A DNA stretch of 64,000 nucleotides from Corynebacterium ammoniagenes DSM 20306. GTDB lineage: Bacteria; Actinomycetota; Actinomycetes; Mycobacteriales; Mycobacteriaceae. The position numbers and the translations under genes were made by a program. Of this stretch, positions 25,120-34,500 are shown piece after piece (within the stretch, counting starts at the first letter, position 1; each line of letters begins with the position of its first letter). The notes beneath the pieces are model-generated. The model had not been told where the DNA came from, did not search any database, and saw only the letters and a program-made list of their open reading frames with translations. The stretch spans positions 2,170,001-2,234,000 of the forward strand of contig NZ_CP009244.1 of assembly GCF_001941425.1 (NCBI RefSeq), written 5' to 3'.

Positions 25120-25704
25120 TTATTGCTCTAGCTCACGACGACGATCCGCCGCCTGGCGCAGACGCTTAGCGCGGTCTGATTGCTCTTTTTCCGCAATCTC
25201 ATTGAAGATTTCTTCTTCATCATCGTCGAGCTTATAAAGGGAGCGCACCGCAATGGAACCCACGACCGCAATCGGCGGGAAAATCCAGAAATACGACCAA
25301 TTAACGGCAAACATAAAGACGAAGAACAACACCATCGCGACAGTCCAAATGACCGTATCTAGCCTTTGAACCTTCTTGCCGCGGGAGAGCAGCTCTTCTA
25401 GTTCTCGATCCGAGGATTGGGCTGCTGGCGTATGCGGTGAGGGCTGCGCCTGCGCATTAGGATCCAGATTGGGCGACGGCGCCAATGAGTTACCCGATGG
25501 CAAATCTTGCAACAACGCATCTAGATCACCACGGGTCCGCGCAATAGCTGCGTGCCCAGTGCGTTCATCAAACTCATGGACATCAATATAGCCATCAGCA
25601 AAGTGCGCGGAGAGCAATTCCAGTACATGACCACGCTCTTTATCACCTACGCGAACGTCAGCGTGCTCCGAGTACGGATTAGAATCTGGCTGTGGCGTCG
25701 ACAT
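25120..25704 (-). CDS. DUF1707 protein with two membrane helices
   Basis: 194 aa. An N-terminal DUF1707 domain (DVRVGDKERGHVLELLSAHFADGYIDVHEFDERTGHAAIARTRGDLDALLQDLP, ~17-72) is followed by a Pro/Ala linker, a two-helix hairpin in the membrane (TVIWTVAMVLFFVFMFAVNW and IFPPIAVVGSIAV) and a charged coiled-coil tail (EEIFNEIAEKEQSDRAKRLRQAADRRRELEQ). DUF1707 proteins are common in Actinobacteria and of unknown role. Start ATG 25704, with TAGACT 7 nt upstream. It interrupts the unkdh-proA spacing. Confidence 0.85.
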   Translation of the reverse strand: MSTPQPDSNPYSEHADVRVGDKERGHVLELLSAHFADGYIDVHEFDERTGHAAIARTRGDLDALLQDLPSGNSLAPSPNLDPNAQAQPSPHTPAAQSSDRELEELLSRGKKVQRLDTVIWTVAMVLFFVFMFAVNWSYFWIFPPIAVVGSIAVRSLYKLDDDEEEIFNEIAEKEQSDRAKRLRQAADRRRELEQ

Positions 25705-25842
25705 AAACACCAGTCTAACAGCGTTGATAGGCACAAGGTAGAGCCATTAATTTGTGCAGCTTCTTCACCCACCTGGTGCCTACTGGCTCAAACCTAAAAT
25801 CCGAGGGTTGCTTCAAGGAAGTCTTCCCTCGGATTGAACCGA

Positions 25843-26769
25843 TTAATACCCCAGCGTCGGATCTACTTCGGTAGGCAGGGGCTCGCCAGCCTCGAAGGCT
25901 TTGGCTACTTCGACGGTGTGTGCGCCGATGCGCTTGCGTACGGAGTAGGGCGGGTTAGCAAGGTGTGGAGTAATCACGCAGTTGACCTCATCCCACAGTG
26001 GGTGTCCATCGGGCAAAGGTTCAGGGTCGGTGACATCGAGGCCGGCACCGGCGATGACGCCGTTTTTAAGGGCTTCGGTAAGAGCATCGGTATCCACCAG
26101 CGGGCCGCGGCCGACGTTAACCACCACGGCGTGCTTCGGCATCTTCTCCAGGGCATCCGCGTTGACCATGTGGTGGGTCTCCGGGGTTAACGGCGCGAGC
26201 ATCACGAAGTAGTCGGCGGCCGGCCACACTTGGTCAATCTGGTCAAAGGTAAAGACTTCGTCAGCACCGTCAACGGGTTTGCCGGAGCGGTTGACCGCGA
26301 TAATCTTCGGGCCAAAGCCTTGCAGCATGTGGATGAGCTTTTTACCGATCCCGCCCGCGCCGACAATCGCAACGGTCTTGTCTTCAAAAAGAAAAGTGGT
26401 GTTTGCTTCCGCCTCATCGCGCACATCCCAGCTTTTCGCAAAGGCGACGCGCTTGTGCGCGTGCAATTGTGCAAGCAATAGACCAATGGTGGACTCGGCC
26501 ACCGTGGAATCATACACACCTGCGGCATTGGACCAGCGCACGCCGTATTTCTTCGAAGTATCAGCGATGAGATCTAAGATGCCATCCACGCCGGCAAAAG
26601 GAACCTGGATAAATTTGACGGACTCAGGCAGATCTTCCGGGAGGTCAGGCTGCTTGCCGCTAAAGAAAACAAAGTCGGGATTTTCCGATAGCTCAACCTG
26701 GATGTGGCCGGCGGCGTCGAGGGCTTCGGCTGATTCTTTCCAGGTGCTGGGAATCATGGCGTACTTCAT
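25843..26769 (-). CDS. D-isomer-specific 2-hydroxyacid dehydrogenase (second unkdh copy)
   Basis: 308-aa NAD(P)H-dependent oxidoreductase with the Rossmann loop VAIVGAGGIGKKLIHML, catalytic Arg/Glu context VNVGRGPLVDTDALTEAL and LDVTDPEPLPDGHPLWDEVNCVITPHLANPP containing the catalytic His. In C. glutamicum one such gene, unkdh, lies between proB and proA. Here there are two in tandem, only 2 nt apart, so this one is co-transcribed with and probably coupled to the upstream copy. The natural substrate is unknown; glyoxylate or hydroxypyruvate reduction is typical of relatives. Confidence 0.85.
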   Translation of the reverse strand: MKYAMIPSTWKESAEALDAAGHIQVELSENPDFVFFSGKQPDLPEDLPESVKFIQVPFAGVDGILDLIADTSKKYGVRWSNAAGVYDSTVAESTIGLLLAQLHAHKRVAFAKSWDVRDEAEANTTFLFEDKTVAIVGAGGIGKKLIHMLQGFGPKIIAVNRSGKPVDGADEVFTFDQIDQVWPAADYFVMLAPLTPETHHMVNADALEKMPKHAVVVNVGRGPLVDTDALTEALKNGVIAGAGLDVTDPEPLPDGHPLWDEVNCVITPHLANPPYSVRKRIGAHTVEVAKAFEAGEPLPTEVDPTLGY

Positions 26770-26771
26770 GG

Positions 26772-27707
26772 TTAATAACCTGCTTTCGGATCAACTTGAG
26801 TAGGCAGTGGTTTGCCCTTCTCCCATGCTGCAGCATTCTCGTTAAAAATTCTGCCCATATGCAGATCTGCCACGTGCGGGCCCGCCCCCATATGCGGGGT
26901 AATCGTACAATTTTTCAAACCCCACAACGGATGGTCATCGGGAAGCGGCTCGGGCTCTACTACTTCCAACCCCGCACCGGCAATCTCCCCCGTGCGCAAT
27001 GCGGCAACCAGATCATCAGTATTGACCAACTGGCCACGGCCAACATTGACCAAAATGGCGGTGTTTTTCATCGCTCGGAACTTTTCCGCATCCACCATGC
27101 CTTCGGTTTCCTCAGTCAGCGGCATGATCAGGACGATGAAATCGGCATCCGACCACACGGAGGTGGCATCGACAAGCGAATGCGTTTCATCCGCCCCTGC
27201 TACTGCCCTGCCGGAACGATTAACCGCGGTAATGTGCACCCCAAACGGCTTGAGCATGGAAATAAGCTCCTGCCCAATGCCACCTGCGCCGAAAATGGCG
27301 ACGCGCTTGGGTTCGTGCCCACGTGGGGTATACAGCCACGCCTGGGACAGATCAATCTCATCGCGCCCATCCCACGTGGCCTCCAGCGCAATCCGCTTGT
27401 GGTGGTGGGACTGCGATAACAGCAAGGCGAGCGCCGACTCAGCAACCGGTTGGGCAAACGCACCCGCGGCATTGCACCACGGGATGCTGTCTTCAGTAAG
27501 AATCCCGGCATTAATGAACTGATTAACACCGGAGAAATTATGCTGGACAAACTCAATATTCGCGGGCAGGTCCGGGAAATTCTCAGCGCTGACCGCAGTG
27601 TTGATATACACCTGGGCCATATCTAAAGAATCCACTTGTTCGTGCCCAGCGGCATCAATATCGGCCTTCATCTGCGGCCAGTCATCGGAGTCGAGAAAAT
27701 ACTTCAT
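26772..27707 (-). CDS. D-isomer-specific 2-hydroxyacid dehydrogenase (first unkdh copy)
   Basis: 311 aa, same architecture as its downstream neighbour: VAIFGAGGIGQELISMLKPFG, VNVGRGQLVNTDDLVAAL, LEVVEPEPLPDDHPLWGLKNCTITPHMGAGP. The two share the N-terminus MKY and the catalytic blocks but differ widely elsewhere, so the duplication is old. TAGTGT lies 6 nt before the ATG, suggesting its own leaderless transcript 50 nt after the proB stop. The link to proline synthesis is positional only. Confidence 0.85.
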   Translation of the reverse strand: MKYFLDSDDWPQMKADIDAAGHEQVDSLDMAQVYINTAVSAENFPDLPANIEFVQHNFSGVNQFINAGILTEDSIPWCNAAGAFAQPVAESALALLLSQSHHHKRIALEATWDGRDEIDLSQAWLYTPRGHEPKRVAIFGAGGIGQELISMLKPFGVHITAVNRSGRAVAGADETHSLVDATSVWSDADFIVLIMPLTEETEGMVDAEKFRAMKNTAILVNVGRGQLVNTDDLVAALRTGEIAGAGLEVVEPEPLPDDHPLWGLKNCTITPHMGAGPHVADLHMGRIFNENAAAWEKGKPLPTQVDPKAGY

Positions 27708-27758
27708 GCATTTACACTACGTGACTGACCTGGCAGCGAGGGCTAATTTAAATCATCA

Positions 27759-28916
27759 TTAAACCCGGGAGACAAAGTTGGACAGGTAGTCCGCGTGCAC
27801 CACGGGACGCTGCAGATGCTCCGGCAAATCAGTAGTTTGCTTGCCCATCATCTGGCGCAGGTCGGTGGAATCCACGCTGACTTCGCCGCGGCCGATGATC
27901 TCACCATTAGGGCCGACGATTTCTACAATCTCGCCCGAGGTAAATTCGCCATCCACAGACGTAATACCGACGGAAAGCAGCGAGTGGCGTTCCTCAGTCA
28001 CCGCTTTCATCGCGCCGGCATCAATGCGTAGCACGCCACCAGTATCCGCAGAGTACAAGGCCCAGAACTTCCAGGCGCTCAGCTTGCGCTCAGGACGGGT
28101 GTGGAAGACCGTGCCCACGCGCGTCTCCCCCAGCGCATGGTCAATTCTTTCCGCGGAAGTTAGCAGCACAGGAATGCCTGCGCGGGTAGCCAGCCGGGCA
28201 GCTTGCACTTTGGAGGCCATGCCGCCGGTGCCTACCTTGCCGCCATCGCCAGCCTCGACCGGTTTGAGATCTTTCCCAGTGCGAATTTCAGAAATGAAGG
28301 TGGCATCGGGCTCGGCCGGGTTTTTATCGTACAAACCATCCACGTCAGATAGCAGGTACAGCGCCTCTGCCTCGGTCAGCTGCGCAACCAAAGCGGATAG
28401 ACGGTCATTATCGCCAAAGCGCATCTCGGAGGTAGCAACGGTGTCATTTTCATTGACGATGGGAACTACGCCCCAGTGCAATAGCTTATCGATGGTTCGC
28501 TTAGCATTGCGGGTTCGATCACGTTGGCCAGCGTCAGAGGCGGTAAGCAGGACTTGGCCGACGGTGCGGCCATGGCGGGCAAAAGACCTGGACCATTCGT
28601 TGGCCAAGTGAATCTGGCCAACGGAGGCGGTTGCCTGCTTGGCAGCCAAGCCACGCGGGCGTTCTTTCAAACCCAGCGGGCGCATACCAGCGGCAACCGT
28701 GCCGGAAGACACGATAATGACGTCAGTGTTTTCCATGCGCTTAACTACGGCATCAACGATGCGGTCAATCTTGTCACTCGCGACCGAAAAATCTTCTTCG
28801 GTCAGCGAGGAGGAACCAATCTTTACCACGATTCGGTTCGCAGAATTGATCTGTGCTCGCAGGGTAGCTTCTGGCAACAGGTCTGACGGGGACTCGGAAG
28901 TTGTCGAAGAACTCAT
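27759..28916 (-). CDS. proB: Glutamate 5-kinase
   Basis: Phosphorylates glutamate on the gamma-carboxyl, the first and feedback-controlled step of proline synthesis. 385 aa: an amino-acid-kinase domain ([14 protein letters not shown] at ~30, [52 protein letters not shown]) and a C-terminal PUA domain from ~295 ([24 protein letters not shown]... [19 protein letters not shown]). Starts at ATG 28916, 9 nt after the obg stop. TAAGAT overlapping that stop ends 6 nt before the ATG, so it may have its own leaderless promoter in addition to read-through from obg. Confidence 0.95.
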   Translation of the reverse strand: MSSSTTSESPSDLLPEATLRAQINSANRIVVKIGSSSLTEEDFSVASDKIDRIVDAVVKRMENTDVIIVSSGTVAAGMRPLGLKERPRGLAAKQATASVGQIHLANEWSRSFARHGRTVGQVLLTASDAGQRDRTRNAKRTIDKLLHWGVVPIVNENDTVATSEMRFGDNDRLSALVAQLTEAEALYLLSDVDGLYDKNPAEPDATFISEIRTGKDLKPVEAGDGGKVGTGGMASKVQAARLATRAGIPVLLTSAERIDHALGETRVGTVFHTRPERKLSAWKFWALYSADTGGVLRIDAGAMKAVTEERHSLLSVGITSVDGEFTSGEIVEIVGPNGEIIGRGEVSVDSTDLRQMMGKQTTDLPEHLQRPVVHADYLSNFVSRV

Positions 28917-28925
28917 GCCATAATC

Positions 28926-30455
28926 TTAGCCCTGCCAACGATCCTTATTCGCAGATTCTCGGGTAATTTCTTCATCTTGACCGAAATCAAATTCGTCAAT
29001 AAGGCCACGACGTGCTTGGGAGGCGCGCTTACGCTCCGCAGCAGACGGACGTGATGTTCCCAACAATCGCGCATCTTGGCCACGGCCGGCCAATGTTGGG
29101 TCGCCTCCGGTCATCGGTTCCCACTCGAAAGTGATGTAGCCGATGGTCACCGGACAGCCTTCCACAGCCCCCTGCTTGCGCAGTGCGTCTTCCACGCCGG
29201 CCTTCGCCAAACGGTCGGAGAGATAGCCCACGGCCTCGTCGTTTTCAAAGTCAGTCTGGGTAATCCACCGCTCGATCTTCTCGCCTTCGACGATGAATCC
29301 GCCCTCAACCTCAGGATCTGGCTTGACGGTGAAGTCGGCGAAACGACCAGTATTCTTCTTCCCCACTGCCTTGGGGCGGATGATGGTGTGTTCCGTATCC
29401 ATCTTCACCCGTGGCTGGGACTTGCGGTGTTTAGTCACCATCTCCAACAGTTTGTACTTCAAAGGCTCCAAGCCCTTGCGCGCAACCGCGGAGATGATAA
29501 AGACGGGCCATCCGAATTGTTCTTCGAGGTCTTCTTTAACGAATTCCGCTAGCTCTTCCGCTTCGGGCACATCCGCCTTATTCAAGATGATGATGCGCTG
29601 ACGATCGCGAAGATCTCCCAAGCCGGTATCAGCATCAAGCGCGGATTGGTAGCTGGCCAATTCCTTTTCCAGCGCTTCAATATCCGACTGCGGATCGCGC
29701 CCTGGCTCAATCGATGCAGTATCGACTACGTGAGCCAGCACCGCGGTGCGCTCAATGTGGCGCAGAAAATCAAGGCCTAAGCCCTTGCCGTCAGCAGCAC
29801 CTGGAATCAAGCCTGGCACATCAGCGATGGTAAAGGACGAGTCTCCCATATCGACCACGCCGAGGTTCGGCTGCAACGTGGTAAAGGGATAATCACCGAT
29901 TTTGGGCTTGGCCGCAGACAACACCGAGATCAATGACGATTTACCAGCTGAGGGGAAACCAACTAAGCCCACATCAGCCATGGATTTAAGCTCCAGCACC
30001 AGGTCATGCTGCTGTCCTGGCTCGCCCTGCAGGGCAAAGCCTGGGGCCTTACGCTGCGCGGAGGCAAGGGCGGCATTGCCCAGACCACCAAAACCACCTT
30101 CGGCTGCAATAAAGCGCGTGCCTGGGACGGTGAGATCGGCGAGCAACTCGCCCTTGCTGTTGTGCACCACGGTGCCAGCGGGCACGTGCATAATCAAGTC
30201 CTCACCACGGGCACCATTGCGGTGGTCACCAGCGCCATTGGCTCCGCGGTTGGCCTTGATATGCGGGCGGTAGTGGAAGTCCATCAGGGTGTGAATCTGC
30301 GGGGATACTTCAAAGACGATATCGCCTCCGTGCCCGCCGTTACCGCCATCGGGGCCACCGAGCGGCTTGAACTTTTCACGGTGTACGGACACACAGCCGT
30401 GCCCGCCGTCGCCGGCTTGCAGGTGTAGTACAACGCGGTCAATAAATCGTGCCAA
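28926..30455 (-). CDS. obgE: Obg family GTPase (CgtA)
   Basis: Essential GTPase in 50S assembly and stress control. 509 aa in three parts: the Gly-rich Obg fold ([20 protein letters not shown]... to ~158), the G domain (G1 [11 protein letters not shown]3 DVPGL, G4 NKAD) and the actinobacterial C-terminal OCT domain with a basic tail. The true start is TTG 30455: it begins exactly at the family start and has GAGGAG 9-14 nt upstream. The frame runs open to 30512 but that lead would extend the Obg fold. It follows rplU-rpmA in the usual order. Confidence 0.94.
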   Translation of the reverse strand: MARFIDRVVLHLQAGDGGHGCVSVHREKFKPLGGPDGGNGGHGGDIVFEVSPQIHTLMDFHYRPHIKANRGANGAGDHRNGARGEDLIMHVPAGTVVHNSKGELLADLTVPGTRFIAAEGGFGGLGNAALASAQRKAPGFALQGEPGQQHDLVLELKSMADVGLVGFPSAGKSSLISVLSAAKPKIGDYPFTTLQPNLGVVDMGDSSFTIADVPGLIPGAADGKGLGLDFLRHIERTAVLAHVVDTASIEPGRDPQSDIEALEKELASYQSALDADTGLGDLRDRQRIIILNKADVPEAEELAEFVKEDLEEQFGWPVFIISAVARKGLEPLKYKLLEMVTKHRKSQPRVKMDTEHTIIRPKAVGKKNTGRFADFTVKPDPEVEGGFIVEGEKIERWITQTDFENDEAVGYLSDRLAKAGVEDALRKQGAVEGCPVTIGYITFEWEPMTGGDPTLAGRGQDARLLGTSRPSAAERKRASQARRGLIDEFDFGQDEEITRESANKDRWQG

Positions 30456-30523
30456 CTCGATAACTCCTCGAGAAAAAATTTGGTTGTGGCTTGCCAGTTT
30501 ACCTAAAAGCAAGCATCAAAAGA

Positions 30524-30558
30524 AAAGAGCCTGACCCCGTCAGGGAGCCAGACTCTTT
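30524..30558 (-). terminator. Hairpin between rpmA and obgE
   Basis: AAAGAG (30524-30529) pairs with CTCTTT (30553-30558), extended by CTG/CAG after one mismatch, and followed by TTTTGATG on the minus strand. Probably an intrinsic terminator or attenuator lowering obgE expression relative to the ribosomal genes. Confidence 0.7.
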
Positions 30559-30582
30559 AGTCGCGCTGGAATGCGCTTGCAC

Positions 30583-30861
30583 TTATGCAGTTGCTTCTGC
30601 AACCTGCTCGGTGGCTGGAACGATGTTCACGGTGCGGCGGTTGCGCTTGATAGCGAACTCAACTGCACCTGCTTCGAGAGCGAACAAGGTGTCGTCGCCG
30701 CCGCGTCCAACGTTCTCACCTGGGTGGAACTTGGTGCCGCGCTGACGAACGATGATCTCGCCGGCCTTAACCTGCTGACCACCGAAACGCTTGACGCCAA
30801 GACGCTTAGCCTCAGAGTCGCGACCGTTGGAAGTGCTGGAAGCACCCTTCTTCGTTGCCAT
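30583..30861 (-). CDS. rpmA: 50S ribosomal protein L27
   Basis: 92 aa, starting [29 protein letters not shown], the conserved N-terminus that reaches the peptidyl-transferase centre, then [37 protein letters not shown] lies just upstream of the ATG as a strong ribosome binding site. Second gene of rplU-rpmA. The first residues after Met are ATKK, with no N-terminal cleavage extension of the Firmicutes type. Confidence 0.97.
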   Translation of the reverse strand: MATKKGASSTSNGRDSEAKRLGVKRFGGQQVKAGEIIVRQRGTKFHPGENVGRGGDDTLFALEAGAVEFAIKRNRRTVNIVPATEQVAEATA

Positions 30862-30897
30862 GTGGTTTCCCTCCTTCTAAAGGTGTTCGGTGGCTAG

Positions 30898-31203
30898 TTA
30901 CTTAATGCCGGTAATTTTGACTACAGTCAGCGGCTGGCGATGGCCCATGCGCTTTTTGTAGCCAGTCTTGTTCTTGTACTTCATGATGTCAATCTTTGGG
31001 CCACGTGCGTGCTCAACGATTTCAGCCGCAACTTCAACCTTGGACAGGTCATCAGCCTTGGACTTAACATCTGCGCCATCAACGAGCAGAACCGGGGTAA
31101 GAGCTACGGACGAACCCGGCTCACCCTCGATCTTCTCGATCTTGACGAGGTCACCTTCGGCAACCTTGTACTGCTTTCCGCCGGTCTTGACGATCGCGTA
31201 CAT
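30898..31203 (-). CDS. rplU: 50S ribosomal protein L21
   Basis: 101 aa, [27 protein letters not shown] at the start and [26 protein letters not shown] at the end, both hallmark L21 segments. The ribosome binding region reads AAGGGGTAACCCTCT before the ATG, in which GGGGT can pair with ACCCT. Such self-pairing could mask the Shine-Dalgarno and tune translation. First gene of rplU-rpmA(-obgE), preceded by a ~300-bp leader/promoter region. Confidence 0.97.
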   Translation of the reverse strand: MYAIVKTGGKQYKVAEGDLVKIEKIEGEPGSSVALTPVLLVDGADVKSKADDLSKVEVAAEIVEHARGPKIDIMKYKNKTGYKKRMGHRQPLTVVKITGIK

Positions 31204-31500
31204 AGAGGGTTACCCCTTATCTAAACTCGGCTCAAGAACCTGCCTGGGCGTTAGCTAATAAGACAAGTCCCTGAATGGACAATTACTTCAAACAGTGCCT
31301 AGGCGGTGCACCATCCCAACAGGACGGCAAAATCTTCGCCTAAACAGCAACTGTCAAAGAGTACCCCGAGAGAGGCCTAAAATACAAACCGCGTCATCGA
31401 CACGGCCTCGATCCACTTTGACTGTTGCGCAGCCAATACTCACAATGAGTACATCTTGCCTAAAAGTAAGAGTACCGCCCGCTTCCGCAGATCCGAAAAT
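31204..31500. other. rplU upstream/leader region
   Basis: About 300 bp between the rne terminator and rplU with no gene. It presumably holds the ribosomal-protein promoter; L21 operons in many bacteria have autoregulatory leaders, but I see no conserved leader fold beyond the short inverted repeat at 31207-31217. Confidence 0.5.
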
Positions 31501-31534
31501 CGTGGCCGGCTGCACTCTCATACAACCGGCCACG
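31501..31534 (-). terminator. Intrinsic terminator after rne
   Basis: CGTGGCCGG (31501-31509) pairs with CCGGCCACG (31526-31534), followed on the minus strand by ATTTTC. A smaller hairpin, AGCCC-AGC-GGGCT, lies nearer the rne stop at about 31538-31550. Confidence 0.78.
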
Positions 31535-31565
31535 TAAAGCCCAGCGGGCTAGAAAACGGCCCTAC

Positions 31566-34500
31566 TTAGTTATTACCGCGGCGCGAGACCCGACGGCGCG
31601 TACGCCCACCGGAATTCTTAGCGCCAGAGTTCGAACCGCCTTGTGCACTGCGCTGTTGCGAACTGCGCTGCTTCCCATTGCGTGACTGCGCCTTTGATCC
31701 CTGCGCATTCGCCGACTGCGAAGACTGAGCGTTATTGCTGCGCTTAGCAGGTTTACCGCCGGTCGCGGAAGCTTGAGAAGCCTGTGGGCTCCGCTGTCCA
31801 TCTTCACGCACTGCCACGCGACGGACTGCTCGCTTACGACCGCGGCGCACCGTGGTTACTTCCACGCCACTATCGGTTCGCTTGCGCTGCACCTCTACAC
31901 CAGAACCATCATCCGGACGCGACTGCGCGGAAACAGTGTTTTCCTTAGGCGCCGAATTATGACCAGCGTTGCGAGGCTGGGAGGTACGACGCACAGCACG
32001 GCGACGTCCACGGGTTACCGCTTGTACTTGAGCACGCTTTTGCTCCCCACGCGAGGACCCAGGCTTCTGTTCAGACTCATGCTGGGCCTTCTCCGATGCG
32101 GACTCAGCCTGCGCCGCAGACTGTTGTTGCGCTACCACCGGCTTGCGATTGCGCGCGCGAACGCGACGACGCTTGGTGTCCTTGTGAATTTCCATGCCAC
32201 CGTCAGCCGCAGAGCCACCTTGTGAAGCATCGCTCTGCGATGTATCACGCTGCGTTGTACCGCGGTCTTCCGAGGATGCGAAGTCTTCGCGGCGTGGTGG
32301 ATAGTCACTTCGGGAATTTCCACGAGTCTTGCGTTTGCGGCGTGGCGACTGTTCGTATTCCTTCAGCGCTTGCTCATAGCTTCGCCCACCAGTGTCCGCG
32401 TCAGCCGAATCTTCGGACACGTAGGTGGAGAACTCGCCAACATCGTCAAGCGATTCTGCACGATCGGATGCTGCATAAGCAATGGATTCGATATCAGTAA
32501 CCGAATTATCCGACTTCGTGTCCCGCTGAGCCTCCTCTTCAACCTGTGAAGAGTCCACAACAATGCCGGCAATCAAATCTTCCAAGCTCGAGTCATCGCT
32601 GCGCTTGTCAGAACGACGCGCATCATGGCGACTCGAGTCGTGGCGCCTCGAGTCCTGCGAGCGACGCTGTGACGAGCTACGGCGCGCCTTGCGACGCCCA
32701 CCAGACTCCGTCGGAGTCTGCTTGTCCTCATCAGATGCTTGCTCATCATGCGCTTCTTCGGACTCATCTTTGTGCGCATGCTTGTCCTGACGAGTGTGGT
32801 CACGGTGCTTCTTCGCGCTACGACGCTTGTCATCGCGAGCATCGTGGCGGTGGTCATGTGCCTCGCTCGGGTCTTCTTCGACCGGATCTTCATGCAGGAT
32901 AAGCCCGCGACCCTGACATACTTCACATTCCGTGGAGAAAATCTCTAGCAGACCAGAGCCCAAGCGCTTACGCGTCATCTGCACCAAGCCCAGCGACGTT
33001 ACCTCTGATACCTGGTGGCGGGTGCGGTCACGGCCCAGGGCTTCTTTCAATCGGCGCAGCACCAGCTCTTGGTTTTCTGGCAACACCATGTCGATGAAGT
33101 CAACAACAATCATGCCGCCGAGATCCCGCAGGCGCATTTGACGCACGATTTCCTCGGCCGCTTCCAAGTTATTCTTGGTCACGGTTTCTTCCAGGTTGCC
33201 GCCAGTGCCGGTGAATTTGCCGGTATTTACGTCAACCACGGTCATCGCTTCGGTGCGGTCAATGACCAAAGTGCCGCCCGACGGCAGCCAGACCTTGCGC
33301 GATAGTGCCTTGTGCAGCTGCTCGTCAATGCGGTAGGTCTCAAAGGCATCGATGCCGCCATTGTCCGCGCGGTTATAACGAGATACCCGGTCGGCCAATT
33401 CTGGTGCCAACCTATTGACGTAGGAGCTGACGACTTCATAAGGGCGCTTACCGTCGACGACGAGACGGTCAAAGTCCTCATTGAACAAGTCACGGACAAC
33501 CTTGACCAGCATCTGCGGTTCTTCGTACAGTGCGACCGGCTCAGTGCCCTTGGAAGCCTTTTCTTTCTCAGCAGCTTCCTTGATCTCATTCCATGTGTCA
33601 TGCAAACGGTTGACATCGGCAGCAATGGCTTCTTCCGCCACATTTTCTGCCGCCGTGCGAATAATCGCACCGCCTTGTTCTGGAACAACCTTTTCCAAAA
33701 TCTCCCGCAAGCGCTTACGTTCCGGCGCGGGAAGTTTGCGGGAAATACCAGCATTGCGACCACCCGGTACATAGACCAAGAAACGACCAGGAAGTGATAC
33801 TTGAGTCGTCAAACGTGGGCCTTTATGCCCGACTGGATCCTTGGCGACCTGCACCAGCACTTGGTCGCCGGATTTCATGGCTTGTTCGATCTTGCGTGCA
33901 CGACCGCCCAAACCAGCTTGGCGCCAGTTAACTTCGCCGGCATACAGCACACCATTGCGGCCGGTTCCGATATCGATGAAAGCAGCCTCCATCGACGGCA
34001 AAACATTTTGCACGCGTCCTAAGTAGATATTGCCAATGATGGAGGTATTGGTCTCATCAGTAACGAAGTGCTCAACCAGCATGCCATCTTCGAGCACGCC
34101 TACCTGGGTGATGTTGCCGTGTCCATCGTGGCGCTCGCGCTCGCGAACGACCATCGTGCGCTCAACGGCCTCCCGGCGCGCTAAGAACTCCGCCTGGGTG
34201 ACAACATGGCGGCTTTCGCGATCCTTGGTGCGCATTTCCGCACGGCGACGACGCTGCGATTCAATGCGGGTGGAGCCTTTAATACCACGAGGCTCGTCGA
34301 TGATTTCGACCGCGTTTTTCTTCTCCTGCTCTGCCTGAGCAGGTGCTTCTTTGCCCCGCCCACGGGATGTGCCTCGGCGACCGCGACGACGACGCGACGA
34401 GGACTCCTGCGACTCATCATCATGGTCATCATGTGATTCCTCAGAGTCTTCACCCTCGCCCGAAGTAGCTGGTGCCTGCGCTGCCTTTACCGGCTTCGGT

